Shown here piece by piece: positions 22,863 through 31,095 of a stretch of DNA of 64,000 nt (the first letter of the stretch is position 1; each line of letters starts with the position of its first letter). Source of the stretch: CAZXIC01 sp964640195 (GTDB lineage: Archaea; Iainarchaeota; Iainarchaeia; Iainarchaeales; GCA-2688035); contig CAZXIC010000003.1 in assembly GCA_964640195.1 (NCBI GenBank), positions 35,689 through 99,688 on the forward strand, written 5' to 3'. Made by a program: the position numbers and the translations under genes. The notes under the pieces are model-generated. The model made no database searches. It was not told where the DNA came from and saw only the letters and a list, made by a program, of their open reading frames with translations.

Positions 22863-23573
22863 TCACTTCATTGCCTCCCACAGCACCTGCTCCCTTGGCT
22901 TTACCGCAATGCCCTTGTTTGTTATTTCAAAGGGGTGCACGTTTTTGCTGTGGGCGGTGCCCCGCATTTTTCTGACGAAAATGCTTCTGTGGGGCGGAAT
23001 GAAGTATAGGGCGATTACGCCGTCGGCAACAAATTCCTCGATACCGAAGGCGCTGAACTCTGTTCTTCCCTCCCTGGTTTCTGCGGTGAAGACTGTTGTG
23101 CAGTCCAGTTCCTTCAACCCGTCCAAGAGTTCAAACAACTTTGGCCTGAATTCCGTGCGCTCCATCCACACTGCAAATGCAGTCGTTGAGTCAATAACAA
23201 GGCGCTTTGCGCCCATCTCGTTAACTGTTTTGGCAACCAGGTCAAGCTCTTCGTTTATTTTGTCCACAACCGCTTTTGCGTCCCTCGCATAACCCAGATT
23301 CATCTTGTAGATGTTCATCAGCTTTTTTTCCTGCAGGGGCTGAATGTCCCAGTCAAAGCTCTGCATGTCCCAGCTGATTGCCTTCATATTGCTTTCAATC
23401 GTTACAAAGACGCCGGGCTCAGCGAACTGCCTTGCCCCCTCATAAATGTACTGCATGCTCAGAATGCTTTTCCCTGTGCCATTTGCTCCGCTGAGCAGAA
23501 CACTGCTGCCCTCTGGCAGGCCACCTTCAAGCAGCTGGTCAAGGCCGAGGATGCCTGTCTGGACGCGCCGCAT
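22863..23573 (-). CDS. RAD55/KaiC-like ATPase
   Basis: 236 residues of a single RecA-like domain. GILGLDQLLEGGLPEGSSVLLSGANGTGKSILS contains Walker A (GANGTGKS), and KRLVIDSTTAFAVW holds Walker B. The characteristic C-terminal strands FVADGVIALYFIPPHRSIFVRKMRGTAHSKNVHPFEI are those of archaeal KaiC-like single-domain proteins. These are thought to act in signalling, often with motility or transcription, but targets are unknown. It diverges from scpA. Confidence 0.88.
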   Translation of the reverse strand: MRRVQTGILGLDQLLEGGLPEGSSVLLSGANGTGKSILSMQYIYEGARQFAEPGVFVTIESNMKAISWDMQSFDWDIQPLQEKKLMNIYKMNLGYARDAKAVVDKINEELDLVAKTVNEMGAKRLVIDSTTAFAVWMERTEFRPKLFELLDGLKELDCTTVFTAETREGRTEFSAFGIEEFVADGVIALYFIPPHRSIFVRKMRGTAHSKNVHPFEITNKGIAVKPREQVLWEAMK

Positions 23574-23685
23574 AGCAAAAAACCTAAAATATATTGGTTA
23601 TTGTTATTAAAACGTTTTTCTCTTCCCCCCCCTGCAAGGGCAGGAAGAAAAGCATTAAATACAGTAAGCGCCCCTATTTTTTGTT

Positions 23686-24408
23686 ATGCCTGACATGCCT
23701 TCAAACAACGCTGAGCAGCATCCGCAAGGCATGCAGGAAAAGGTTGATTTGGTTGACCTCATAGAGCAGCCTGCCTGGAAAACGATCCTGATTGATTTGG
23801 TTAAAAGCGAACGAATGAACCCCTGGGACATTGACCTGGTTGAACTGGCGGAAAAGTACTGGCAGAAAATCCAGAACATGGAGAGGAGCAGCCTGAGGAT
23901 TCCTGCAAACGCAATCCTCGCATCTGCTATCTTGCTCAAGCTAAAGGCAAGGACAATCAAGCTCAGCAGCATTGAGGAGGAGGAAGAGGAAACAAAGGAA
24001 ATAAGCCAGGAAGAGATGGCGATGATTGAAGAAAGCATTCCGGAGCTGAGGGGCCAGAGGCAGTTCAGGGAGGGAAAGATAACGCTGGACGAGCTGGTTG
24101 TTTCAATTGAGCGGATTCTGCTGAAAACAAAGCAGAGGCAGTCAATCCTGAGGCAGAAGGAAATCCCTGAATTCAAGTTCTTCCTGGAAGAGAAAAACAT
24201 CGAGCAGAAAATAGAGGAGGTTTACAGCAGGATAAAGGAAAGGTGTGACAGCCAGGGGCTTGTTACCTTCACTGCATTGCTGGACAAGCGCACGCCCCTG
24301 GAAATGGTTGAGTGCTTCATTCCACTGCTGTTCCTTGTGAATGGGGGAAAGCTGAACGCCTGGCAGGAGGAATGGTTCGGCGAAATAATGATTAGCATAG
24401 TGAAATAG
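23686..24408 (+). CDS. scpA: Segregation and condensation protein ScpA-like
   Basis: 240 residues, kleisin family. VDLVDLIEQPAWKTILIDLVKSERMNPWDIDLVELAEKYW is the conserved N-terminal helical bundle that contacts the SMC neck, followed by the acidic linker IEEEEEETKE and a C-terminal winged helix (ALLDKRTPLEMVECFIPLLFLVNGGKL) that binds the SMC head. It bridges the two SMC arms to form the condensin ring. It is the last host gene before the integrase of the first element; 37 bases separate them. Confidence 0.88.
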   Translation: MPDMPSNNAEQHPQGMQEKVDLVDLIEQPAWKTILIDLVKSERMNPWDIDLVELAEKYWQKIQNMERSSLRIPANAILASAILLKLKARTIKLSSIEEEEEETKEISQEEMAMIEESIPELRGQRQFREGKITLDELVVSIERILLKTKQRQSILRQKEIPEFKFFLEEKNIEQKIEEVYSRIKERCDSQGLVTFTALLDKRTPLEMVECFIPLLFLVNGGKLNAWQEEWFGEIMISIVK

Positions 24409-24429
24409 TAGGTTTTTAAACTCTTGCTG

Positions 24430-24449
24430 CCATATTATTAGTAATATGG
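24430..24449. promoter_or_regulatory. Dyad overlapping the integrase start codon
   Basis: CCATATTA, 4 bases, TAATATGG is a perfect 8-bp inverted repeat that includes the ATG of the integrase gene. It could be an operator that self-regulates the integrase or part of the recombination site; I could not find a matching copy at the far end of the element. Confidence 0.4.
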
Positions 24450-25891
24450 GGGATGAAAAGGGAGCTAAGACCTTAGAGAAATTAATTAAGCGGATTGAGG
24501 AAAGCAAGGAAATCTCTGAGGTAAACAAAAAGCTTATTCTTGAGTATGATGCTGAGAGGGAAGCCCAGGGCATTGGGGCAAACGGTAAGGTGCCTTCAAG
24601 CAGGATTCACTTCATGAGAATTGTTTTTCTTTTGAATGACAAACTCAAAAAGCCTTTTAAGAAAATGACAAAGCAGGAGCTGATAGCTTTTGTTAATGAG
24701 CTGGGAAAGATGAAGAAAAAGAACTACGGCAAGGCCCTGGAATTAAAGCAGTTGACCGCGAGTAAAGGCGAAATTACATCCCCGGAAGTAAGGGAACACT
24801 TTGACATCAACCGCTTTTATTCAAGAGTCCTGATGAACAATATTGCGAAGGAATGTCCCGAGGACTTCAAGCTCAAGCTAGGCAGAACAGCTCCGCATCC
24901 CAGGCCACACACGCTGACCTTTATCGGAAAAAATGCCAAGAAATTTAGGGCGGAAGAGAAGCAGCGCTATTCCGAGAAGTCAATCAACACTTTCAAGTCG
25001 CAGCTTAAATGCTTCTTCAAATGGCTGGATAAGGAAGACATCATTAGTTGGATTAAAATCGGCAGAGACCGGTCAAAGCTCCCGAAGGATATTTATTTCC
25101 CGGCGGAAATTCTTAATCTGATCAAGGCCGAGAACAACATCAGGAACAAGACCATTATTTCTGTTTTATATGAGAGCGGTGCCAGGGCTGCAGAGTTCCT
25201 TGGCCTGAATATCGGAAGCTTGAAGCGCGACAAGTACTCTTACATGGTCGTGGTAAGCGGCAAGACAGGGGACAGGCCAATAAGGCTGATTAAATCAATT
25301 CCATACATTACCCAATGGCTTGCGGTTCATCCCTTTAAGGATGATCCCAATGCCCCCTTATGGGTTTCAAGCTCAACGAGAAGCCCTGACAAGGCAAGGC
25401 TTGATGAGAACAACCTAAACAGGCTGCTCAAAAGATCGTCAAGACAGGCCGGCTTCAAGAAGAACATTTACCCGCACCTGATGCGGCACAGCAGGCTTAC
25501 AGAGCTTGCAAAGACTTTGACTGAGAGCGAGTTAAGGCTTTTTGCTGGCTGGGGAAAGGATTCTGACATGGTTGAAACCTACGTGCACCTGTCGCACAGG
25601 GATCTCGATAAAGCAATTCTGAGGCAGGAAGGCCTGCTCGAGGAAGAGGAAGATGTGGATGTCTTAAAGCCAAAGACCTGCGAAATATGCGGAAAGCAGA
25701 ATTCTCCAACAGACAAATTCTGCCTGCAATGCGCAACACCGCTGGACATAAGAACAGCATTGGAGCTGGACAAGCAGCAAGAGCTAATGAGCAGCGGAAG
25801 GGAAAGAATCGAGCTGATGGCATTGAAAGAGGGCCTGGAAAAGATGATGCAAAAAATGAATGCGATGGAGCAGAGGCAGATTAAGGCATAA
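24446..25891 (+). CDS. Tyrosine recombinase / integrase with C-terminal zinc ribbon
   Basis: 481 residues. An N-terminal SAM-like domain (TFKSQLKCFFKWLDKED) precedes the catalytic domain with Arg I in SVLYESGARAAEFLGL, HxxR as HLMRHSRLT, GW (LFAGWGKDSDM) and the nucleophile Tyr in VETYVHLSH. The C-terminal 80 residues carry a zinc ribbon CEICGK...CLQCATPL and a coiled tail. This layout is common among archaeal XerD-like integrases of mobile elements. It is divergent in role from host XerA because of its neighbours: a regulator and virus-like genes. Confidence 0.93.
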   Translation: MGDEKGAKTLEKLIKRIEESKEISEVNKKLILEYDAEREAQGIGANGKVPSSRIHFMRIVFLLNDKLKKPFKKMTKQELIAFVNELGKMKKKNYGKALELKQLTASKGEITSPEVREHFDINRFYSRVLMNNIAKECPEDFKLKLGRTAPHPRPHTLTFIGKNAKKFRAEEKQRYSEKSINTFKSQLKCFFKWLDKEDIISWIKIGRDRSKLPKDIYFPAEILNLIKAENNIRNKTIISVLYESGARAAEFLGLNIGSLKRDKYSYMVVVSGKTGDRPIRLIKSIPYITQWLAVHPFKDDPNAPLWVSSSTRSPDKARLDENNLNRLLKRSSRQAGFKKNIYPHLMRHSRLTELAKTLTESELRLFAGWGKDSDMVETYVHLSHRDLDKAILRQEGLLEEEEDVDVLKPKTCEICGKQNSPTDKFCLQCATPLDIRTALELDKQQELMSSGRERIELMALKEGLEKMMQKMNAMEQRQIKA

Positions 25892-25892
25892 A

Positions 25893-26552
25893 TCACAAAT
25901 TTTTATCTTGCAGGTAGTGCAGCATCAAGTGGTTCCCTGACAGGCGAATCCATCTTATAAATTCATTTACCTCAGATGCAAACTTAGCCCTCTGCTTCCT
26001 TTTGAGTTTCTTCGCGAGTTTTCTTTCGTTCACCAGCAGGTAGTCTATAAAGTAATCGCCAACAGTGCTCAAATTAAACTCCGTGTCTAATGACTTTTTG
26101 TACTTGGCCCAATCACTTATTTCCTTATTCCCGCAGTGGTCTTTGCGCCATAACGGATGCCTTGCAATCGTCTGCAGGTATGGCCTGACAAGATTGGGAA
26201 GCTCCTTAAACTCTTCGACAACGTGCTTGAATTCGCCGTCAGTATATCCTTTCTTTATAATCATTTTTCCAAAAACAAATTCCGGATTTATATCATAAAC
26301 AGCTCCGGGTTTGCGGCCAATGTATTTTTTTTCAGGAAGTTTAACGATAAGGCCTTCTGTTTCCAATTTTGTCTTTATTTTTGAAACGCGTCCTTTCGAG
26401 TACTTGGTTTCTTCTCTTATTTCCCGCTGGGTTTTGAGCTTTTCCGCTATGCAAAGAAACACCTCTTTTGACTGCTCGTGAGTCCAGATATTTGATTCGT
26501 AATCATTCTTGCGTTTTTTCTTTGATTTTTTCCTTGTAGATGTTTTTTTCAT
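25893..26552 (-). CDS. Winged-helix transcriptional regulator of the first element
   Basis: 219 residues. A lysine-rich N-terminus is followed by a winged helix (SKEVFLCIAEKLKTQREIREETKYSKGRVSKIKTKLETEGLIVKLPEKKYIGRKPGAVYDIN), then about 120 helical residues with no known domain. It converges with the integrase gene and diverges from the small-gene operon, the place expected for the element's main repressor. A dyad with GTTACC/GGTAAC half-sites lies directly upstream. Confidence 0.8.
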   Translation of the reverse strand: MKKTSTRKKSKKKRKNDYESNIWTHEQSKEVFLCIAEKLKTQREIREETKYSKGRVSKIKTKLETEGLIVKLPEKKYIGRKPGAVYDINPEFVFGKMIIKKGYTDGEFKHVVEEFKELPNLVRPYLQTIARHPLWRKDHCGNKEISDWAKYKKSLDTEFNLSTVGDYFIDYLLVNERKLAKKLKRKQRAKFASEVNEFIRWIRLSGNHLMLHYLQDKNL

Positions 26553-26556
26553 ATGG

Positions 26557-26585
26557 GTTACCTCAAACAGGTGTATTACGGTAAC
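26557..26585. promoter_or_regulatory. Dyad in the divergent control region of the first element
   Basis: GTTACC, 17 bases, GGTAAC is a perfect 6-bp inverted repeat between the regulator start (26552) and the first small gene on the other strand. A TATA-like TTATATAG follows at 26588. It is a probable operator for the adjacent winged-helix regulator. The second element has a similar AACCTTT/AAAGGTT dyad in the same position. Confidence 0.45.
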
Positions 26586-26625
26586 TCTTATATAGAAGCC
26601 TATTTAAACATATTTATCGATATGT

Positions 26626-26772
26626 ATGGGAAAAAAATTAATGACTATTAGCGGAGAAGAAAGGGACCTGTCCCTTATTCGAAAGTATTGTACTGAGCAC
26701 GGGCGAATTATTTCAGCCTTCATGGTCGATTCAGCAGTCCAAAAAATAAGAGAAGAGGCTGGTGAAACATGA
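26626..26772 (+). CDS. 48-residue ribbon-helix-helix-like protein
   Basis: Starts MGKKLMTISGEERD, then IRKYCTEHGRIISAFMVDSAVQKIREE, which has the spacing of a CopG/Arc ribbon-helix-helix: a short strand and two helices. Such proteins bind DNA as dimers and control copy number or integration. The ATG of the next small gene overlaps its stop codon (ATGA), and the divergent regulator lies upstream. Confidence 0.65.
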   Translation: MGKKLMTISGEERDLSLIRKYCTEHGRIISAFMVDSAVQKIREEAGET

Positions 26773-26933
26773 AGGAAAACGCGAAGGTCTGCGAGAGTTG
26801 CGGCCAGCCGATTGAAACACTCGAAGAACTTGAAAAGCGGGTTGGCCAACCAATGGTTTTTTTGTTTAAAGAATATGAACGCTGGAAGGAATTGAAAGAA
26901 AAAGGGGAAAAGAGAGATGAACAGACTGACTGA
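26769..26933 (+). CDS. 54-residue protein with one CxxC knuckle
   Basis: Begins MKENAKVCESCGQPIETLEELEKRVGQP and ends in a charged helix. A single CxxC knuckle near the N-terminus suggests a half zinc site that could be completed by dimerisation. It overlaps the upstream RHH gene by four bases, a sign of coupled translation. Function unknown. Confidence 0.6.
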   Translation: MKENAKVCESCGQPIETLEELEKRVGQPMVFLFKEYERWKELKEKGEKRDEQTD

Positions 26934-26953
26934 CAGACCGGGAAGTGAGCTAG

Positions 26954-27157
26954 TTGGATTTGCCTTTTGAAGAATTCAAGGATAAGAGAGTCAGGCTGCT
27001 GACTACTGATTTTGGCCATGACTTAACATATACTGGGAAAATCATTCGGGTAACAGATACTCACATCTGGTTTATCGACAAGTTCAACAGACCCTATGTT
27101 TTCGCGATCGTTGCAATTAAAAAGGTAGAACTGCAGAGGAGCGATTGCGATGAGTGA
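26954..27157 (+). CDS. Lsm/SH3-barrel-like small protein
   Basis: 67 residues starting at TTG. The pattern FKDKRVRLLTTDFGHDLTYTGKIIRVTDTHIWFIDKFNRPYVFAIVAIKKVELQ is a five-strand small barrel resembling Lsm folds, with a Gly before the second long strand and a terminal I-x-I-KKVEL strand. A comparable protein is encoded at the same place in the second element (42200-42418). It may bind RNA or act as a regulatory cofactor; no family assignment is certain. Confidence 0.6.
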   Translation: MDLPFEEFKDKRVRLLTTDFGHDLTYTGKIIRVTDTHIWFIDKFNRPYVFAIVAIKKVELQRSDCDE

Positions 27158-28268
27158 AACCGATGACGAGAACACGATAGAGCTGCTGAACAAGCAACTG
27201 AACACTGTTTCTGCGCTGCGCAAGCTTACCTTTTTCGAGATCGAGCAGCCCAAGGGAACATTCTGCATGCGGCCGCAGCTGCATGTATTAATTGTCAAGC
27301 CTTTCGGCATGATCAAGTCTGGCAACATACAGCAGTTTGAGGAAGTGCTGAAGGATGATGTTGTTATAAGGGATGAGCTGACAAAGCCCGCAATACTCGG
27401 CACCATCTCAAAGGACAAAACATATGTGGCCGGCCTGCCTGGGGAGATAGGCGGAAAGGTTCTCGTGCTTGACGAGTTCAACAACATCGAGGCTTTCGGC
27501 CAGAAGGCTCTTTTAGGGATTCTTGAGAACCAGCGGATCAACAGGCAGCTGGGCTTTGCTGTTTCCGAGCCACAAACAATCCGGCCGAACGAGTGGACTG
27601 ATTTAAGCGTTACTAACGGGAGCATTGAAGGAACCGTGAATTTCTCGTGCATAGCCTTCGCCATGTTTTACCCGAAGCCAAAAAATAATTCCTTGTTCGA
27701 GGAGAACCCACAATCGCTTTTGGGCCTCAAGTCAAGGTTCTGCCCCAACTTCAGCTGCCCCGAGCACAGCGAGCTCATGGATGCTTTGCGTGGCGGGCAG
27801 GCCTTCAAGCTCAAGTATTACGGCCTGCCAGTGCGCCGGGTTTTCATTGAGAAGGATGCCTACTCGCAGTACATCGATTTCTACGCCAAGTTCACTGAAA
27901 GGTTTGTGGACACGATTCTGGAAAAGGACCAGGTAGGTTTCCTTACGCGGGTCAGCTCCGACATCCTCAGGTTTGCTGCGCACGAGGTAATGGACAGGGA
28001 CTCCCCGCAGAATACAATGCTGAAGATCTCTGATGCAGGCGTCTTAATCGACCAGGCCGAGAAATGGACTGAGGAGCTACTGAAACAGTACATGTACGAG
28101 GAAAGGGCAGGCACTTACGAGGAGTTTGCCAAGCTGTACAACGAGAGGCCGAACGAGGCCAATCGGCTCTATGCCCAGAGGCTCAACAAAAGCATCAGGC
28201 AGATTCAGCGCTGGAAGAAAAGGCTGGCGGAAACGCAGCTGGTCGTTGAAAGGGATGTGGTAACATGA
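27150..28268 (+). CDS. MCM-like AAA+ protein (element replication protein)
   Basis: 372 residues. A degenerate Walker A, VKPFGMIKSG (about 50-59), aligns in form with MCM GxPGxxKS. Walker B is in GGKVLVLDEFNNIEAFGQKALLGILENQRINRQLG, close to the MCM pattern with DEF and the following helix. Later SRFCPNFSCPEHSELMDALRGG could include a sensor-2/arginine-finger region, and the C-terminus (NERPNEANRLYAQRLNKSIRQIQRWKKRLAE) is a helical HTH. It probably acts at the repeat cluster that directly follows. It overlaps the preceding gene by 8 bases. Confidence 0.7.
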   Translation: MSETDDENTIELLNKQLNTVSALRKLTFFEIEQPKGTFCMRPQLHVLIVKPFGMIKSGNIQQFEEVLKDDVVIRDELTKPAILGTISKDKTYVAGLPGEIGGKVLVLDEFNNIEAFGQKALLGILENQRINRQLGFAVSEPQTIRPNEWTDLSVTNGSIEGTVNFSCIAFAMFYPKPKNNSLFEENPQSLLGLKSRFCPNFSCPEHSELMDALRGGQAFKLKYYGLPVRRVFIEKDAYSQYIDFYAKFTERFVDTILEKDQVGFLTRVSSDILRFAAHEVMDRDSPQNTMLKISDAGVLIDQAEKWTEELLKQYMYEERAGTYEEFAKLYNERPNEANRLYAQRLNKSIRQIQRWKKRLAETQLVVERDVVT

Positions 28269-28410
28269 CACTACATGACGCCCCATGGCACACTTTGTCA
28301 CCCGTGACATTCCCCAGAATACAGAGAAGGGCGACAGCTACAACTACAACCTCTATAAATACGCAGATGTCACGGTGTCATCATACGACAGGGCGTGACA
28401 GACCATGACA
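28264..28410. repeat. Cluster of TGACA motifs (iteron-like)
   Basis: Within 147 bases there are eight to nine copies of RTGACA or its complement: CATGACAC at 28264, CATGACGC at 28274, CATGGCAC at 28284 (one mismatch), TTGTCAC near 28295, CGTGACAT at 28303, ATGTCAC at 28367, TGTCAT at 28376, CGTGACA at 28394 and CATGACA at 28404. They occur on both strands and sit immediately after the MCM-like gene, as an origin or a control site would. A short frame (28265-28408) crosses the region and is probably not the reason for the repeats. Confidence 0.55.
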
Positions 28411-28560
28411 AGAACAGGAGTTGAAATGATGGAAAAAGCAAGCCAACACAGGAGCCAAGTGAGGGAAATGGCTATCCGCCTGCCTGCTGGACAGCATTTT
28501 TTTGTCTTCAGGGCGGAACAAAGGAAAAAAGGGGGCTTTTTGAGGTGCCAGGGCAGGTAA
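28405..28560 (+). CDS. Possible 51-residue protein
   Basis: An open frame from ATG at 28405 to TAA at 28558-28560, beginning MTRTGVEMMEKASQHRSQ and ending FVFRAEQRKKGGFLRCQGR. It is basic and has no recognised domain. It lies just past the TGACA repeats and before the terminase genes, on the same strand as its neighbours. Evidence is limited to context and length. Confidence 0.35.
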   Translation: MTRTGVEMMEKASQHRSQVREMAIRLPAGQHFFVFRAEQRKKGGFLRCQGR

Positions 28561-28811
28561 TTAAGGGGGCTGGAATTTTGAAGCATAAACTGTCCTATAT
28601 GGATTCCAGGGGAAAAAATTCGCAGGAAACGCGTTTTGTGGGCTTTCCAGGGGGATTTGTGTTTAGGCAATTGCCGAAGCGTGTGAAAAAAAGAGAAAAA
28701 GTGGGGAATTTCATGGGTGTTGAAGAGAGAATATTGAAAAAGCACGGATTTCAGTGGTATCTGGATTTGAAGAGGGAAATTCAAGGCAAAAGAGGTGTTT
28801 TGTTTGAGTGA
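28545..28811 (+). CDS. Small basic protein of unknown function
   Basis: 88 residues from GTG, or less if a later start is used (TTG 28578 or ATG 28599). The C-terminal part, FMGVEERILKKHGFQWYLDLKREIQGKRGVLFE, is the most protein-like. The stop codon overlaps the TTG of the next small frame. Basic and hydrophilic; no family recognised. Confidence 0.4.
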   Translation: MPGQVIKGAGILKHKLSYMDSRGKNSQETRFVGFPGGFVFRQLPKRVKKREKVGNFMGVEERILKKHGFQWYLDLKREIQGKRGVLFE

Positions 28812-28920
28812 TTCTTATAATGAACAGCAAAGAATTTGGGAGCGAATGCAGGAAAAGAAAAAGGCTAAACAAAGGGCTTATTCTGATACATCTGAAGGAA
28901 AAATAACAGAAAAGAGGTGA
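28804..28920 (+). CDS. Possible 38-residue hydrophilic protein
   Basis: TTG start, reading SDSYNEQQRIWERMQEKKKAKQRAY and ending KITEKR. It is read through the previous stop by a small overlap and ends one base before the terminase small subunit start. The AGAGGTGATG near its end doubles as the ribosome site of the next gene. Weak call based on tight packing. Confidence 0.35.
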   Translation: MSDSYNEQQRIWERMQEKKKAKQRAYSDTSEGKITEKR

Positions 28921-28921
28921 T

Positions 28922-29407
28922 GTGGTGGATAATAAACAAAGGCATGAGTTGACGGTTGAAGAACGTAGGAGAGGCGGCAGGGCGACTAGTGAAAGAAAGA
29001 AGAAAGCAAACGCCGTGCGGGCCCTGAAGCACGGCCGGTATTCGAAGTCAGAGGTATTGAAGGGCTTTGAGTTCTGCAGCTCCTGCATTTACAGAGATTC
29101 GTGCATGGCCTTCAAGCCCGGGCAGGCATGCCCGCTCAGGCTGACGCTTTTGAAGGAAGTCAACAAGGTGGCTGGCCCTGAAGGCGCGCAGAGCTGGTTG
29201 AATGTGCTGCTGAGAGGCATGCAGGACCTGTATGTTCTGTCTAAGACGTCTGGGGATCCGGCGGCTGCCCTGCAAAAATTCATGCGGTTGTGGATCGAGT
29301 TCGGTCGGATAATGTTCCCGCGAAAGATTGAGGTAAGCGGCCAGGACAGGGAAATCAAGGTAATTTTTGGCGAGGATGATGAGGATGGCGCAGATAGTGA
29401 GGATTAG
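28922..29407 (+). CDS. Terminase small-subunit-like protein
   Basis: 161 residues. The start VDNKQRHELTVEERRRGGRATSERKKKANAVRALKHGRYS is basic and HTH-like, followed by a Cys cluster CSSCIYRDSC...C, then helices (WLNVLLRGMQDLYVL) and an acidic tail. Size, charge pattern and position immediately before and overlapping the large terminase gene argue for the DNA-recognition subunit; direct family similarity is not obvious. It starts at GTG with an AGAGGTG ribosome site. Confidence 0.6.
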   Translation: MVDNKQRHELTVEERRRGGRATSERKKKANAVRALKHGRYSKSEVLKGFEFCSSCIYRDSCMAFKPGQACPLRLTLLKEVNKVAGPEGAQSWLNVLLRGMQDLYVLSKTSGDPAAALQKFMRLWIEFGRIMFPRKIEVSGQDREIKVIFGEDDEDGADSED

Positions 29408-30614
29408 GTTCAAGGCCCATGAGAAGCAGCAGCAGGTAATCGATTCCCCTGCAAGGTTTAGAGTGCTTGCAGCAGGCCGAAGGTTCGGAAAGTCTTACTT
29501 GGCTTCTGCCGAGGCCATTCGCTTCGCCCTGAAAAAGAAAAGGCAAACAGTGTGGTGCGTTTCACCGATTTACGCGCAGACGCGGAAGCTTTGGCGGATC
29601 ATAATGGAACTGCTTCCGGAGAAATTAATTAGGAACGTGAACAGGAGCGAGCTTGCGATTGAGTTAGTCAACGGCAGCACGATATGGTTTCGTTCAGCGG
29701 ACAACCCGGATTCGCTGAGGGGCGAGGGCGTGGACTTTCTGGTGCTCGATGAATGCGCCTTGATCAAGCGCGCGGCCTGGGAAGAAGCCTTAAGGCCTTC
29801 CTTGAGTGACACCAAGGGAGCGGGCCTTTTTATCAGCACGCCGAAGAGCTTTAACTGGTTTCATGAACTGTATGCGTCAGCAGCGGAAGAAACCGAAATA
29901 CAGTCCTGGCGGTTTCCAACATCAGCTTCCCCTTTTGTCGATCCCGAGGAAATTGAAAAAGCCGAGAAAAGCCTGCCGCAGATTGTTTTCAGGCAGGAGT
30001 ACCTGGCCGAGTTCATTGATGAGGCTGGCTCTGTTTTTAGGGGAGTGAATGGATGCATTAGCGGCGAATTGGAAGAGCCGGAGCAGGGAGCAGAGTATAT
30101 TTTGGGTGTTGACCTTGCAAAGCATGCGGACTTTACTGTTTTGTGCGTGTTTCATGCTGAAAGAAAACACCTTGTTGCTTTCCAGCGTTTCAATGAGATT
30201 TCCTGGCCGTTTCAAAAGAGCAAAATTGTTGCATTGGCCAAAAAATACAATAATGCGAGAATTATTTTGGATTCAAGCGGTGTGGGCGATCCTATTTTTG
30301 ATGATTTGAGCAACCAGACGGACGTGGAAAGTTTCAAGTTCACTAATGAAAGCAAGGCCAAGCTCATTGAGTCGCTTTCGATTGCGATAGAGCAAAGACA
30401 GCTAACGTTCCCGAATATTCCCGAGCTTGTTAATGAACTACACGCTTTTGGATTCGAGGTTTTGCCAAGCGGTCGAATGCGTTACTGCGCGCCAGGGCAC
30501 CTGCATGATGACTGTGTCATCGCGCTTGCTTTGGCCTGGAAGGAATGCAAGGACTACCGCTATGTTGATCCTGAATATCCTGCCGGGTATCCGATCTATT
30601 CCTGGGAGAGCTGA
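29376..30614 (+). CDS. Terminase large subunit
   Basis: About 412 residues. The ATPase domain has Walker A AAGRRFGKSYLAS (about 32-45) and Walker B VDFLVLDECALI with the catalytic Glu. The C-terminal RNase H-like nuclease shows GVDLAKHADFTVL, IILDSSGVGDPIFDDL and HDDCVIALALAW, giving the three acidic metal positions. It packages viral DNA into procapsids. Two or three ATGs (29376, 29379, 29385) are possible starts; all overlap the small subunit gene. Portal and capsid genes that usually follow are absent here. Confidence 0.92.
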   Translation: MMRMAQIVRIRFKAHEKQQQVIDSPARFRVLAAGRRFGKSYLASAEAIRFALKKKRQTVWCVSPIYAQTRKLWRIIMELLPEKLIRNVNRSELAIELVNGSTIWFRSADNPDSLRGEGVDFLVLDECALIKRAAWEEALRPSLSDTKGAGLFISTPKSFNWFHELYASAAEETEIQSWRFPTSASPFVDPEEIEKAEKSLPQIVFRQEYLAEFIDEAGSVFRGVNGCISGELEEPEQGAEYILGVDLAKHADFTVLCVFHAERKHLVAFQRFNEISWPFQKSKIVALAKKYNNARIILDSSGVGDPIFDDLSNQTDVESFKFTNESKAKLIESLSIAIEQRQLTFPNIPELVNELHAFGFEVLPSGRMRYCAPGHLHDDCVIALALAWKECKDYRYVDPEYPAGYPIYSWES

Positions 30615-30626
30615 AAGGGGAAAGCC

Positions 30627-30833
30627 ATGAAAGAAGAAACTGACTGGACGGATGTGATGCTGTATTTGAGGGAGCAGGTAAACAATCGCAGGATAGAGAT
30701 TCCCAACGACAAGAAATTAATTGACAGCTTGCTCGCTGTGAAGGCAAACCCGGACGGCACGGTAAACACGGCCACAATGAATAGCCGGGTAAGGTCATTG
30801 GCACTGGCGATCTGGGCAGGAAGAAAAAAGTAA
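30627..30833 (+). CDS. Small protein downstream of terminase
   Basis: 68 residues: MKEETDWTDVMLYLREQVNNRRIEIPNDKKLIDSLLAVKANPDGTVNTATMNSRVRSLALAIWAGRKK. Amphipathic helices and a mid-protein NPDG turn, with no known domain. It starts 12 bases after terminase and ends 52 bases before a strong hairpin, so it closes the packaging operon. Confidence 0.65.
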   Translation: MKEETDWTDVMLYLREQVNNRRIEIPNDKKLIDSLLAVKANPDGTVNTATMNSRVRSLALAIWAGRKK

Positions 30834-30885
30834 AGTAAAAAAACCCTGAGGAAATTCGGCAGGAGCATGGCTGCAATCAGGAGCA

Positions 30886-30912
30886 ACTACTGTTAAGCTG
30901 CTTAACAGTAGT
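30886..30912. terminator. Perfect hairpin after the packaging genes
   Basis: ACTACTGTTAAG and CTTAACAGTAGT are perfectly complementary 12-bp arms around a CTG loop. The position, just beyond the terminase operon, suggests a transcription end or RNA processing site; the arms are long enough to be a protein-binding dyad instead. No T tract follows directly. Confidence 0.45.
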
Positions 30913-31028
30913 CATAAGACAGGAATAAGAAAAAAAGGAGTAAGTGGTTCAGCAGAACCTTTGCCTGATTCTTCTCGGAGTATTGCTAAGTTTTTGAGCA
31001 AAAAAGGCGCGGCAATCAAAGGTGCCAC

Positions 31029-31043
31029 CGAAAAGTATATTAA
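31029..31043 (+). promoter_or_regulatory. BRE/TATA promoter of the second structural operon
   Basis: CGAAAAG followed by TATATTAA is a strong archaeal promoter. It lies 53 bases upstream of the ATG at 31096 and should drive the RHH, coiled-coil and decoration-like genes. Confidence 0.6.
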
Positions 31044-31095
31044 TGATGGGATACATATTGGGATACAGAAGAATGTTTTTGGGGGAGTGATTTTT

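Noticed and set aside
28265..28408. 47-codon frame through the TGACA repeats
   Set aside because: The Thr/His/Arg-rich peptide is a by-product of the repeated TGACA DNA motif; overlap with the previous stop is the only support.
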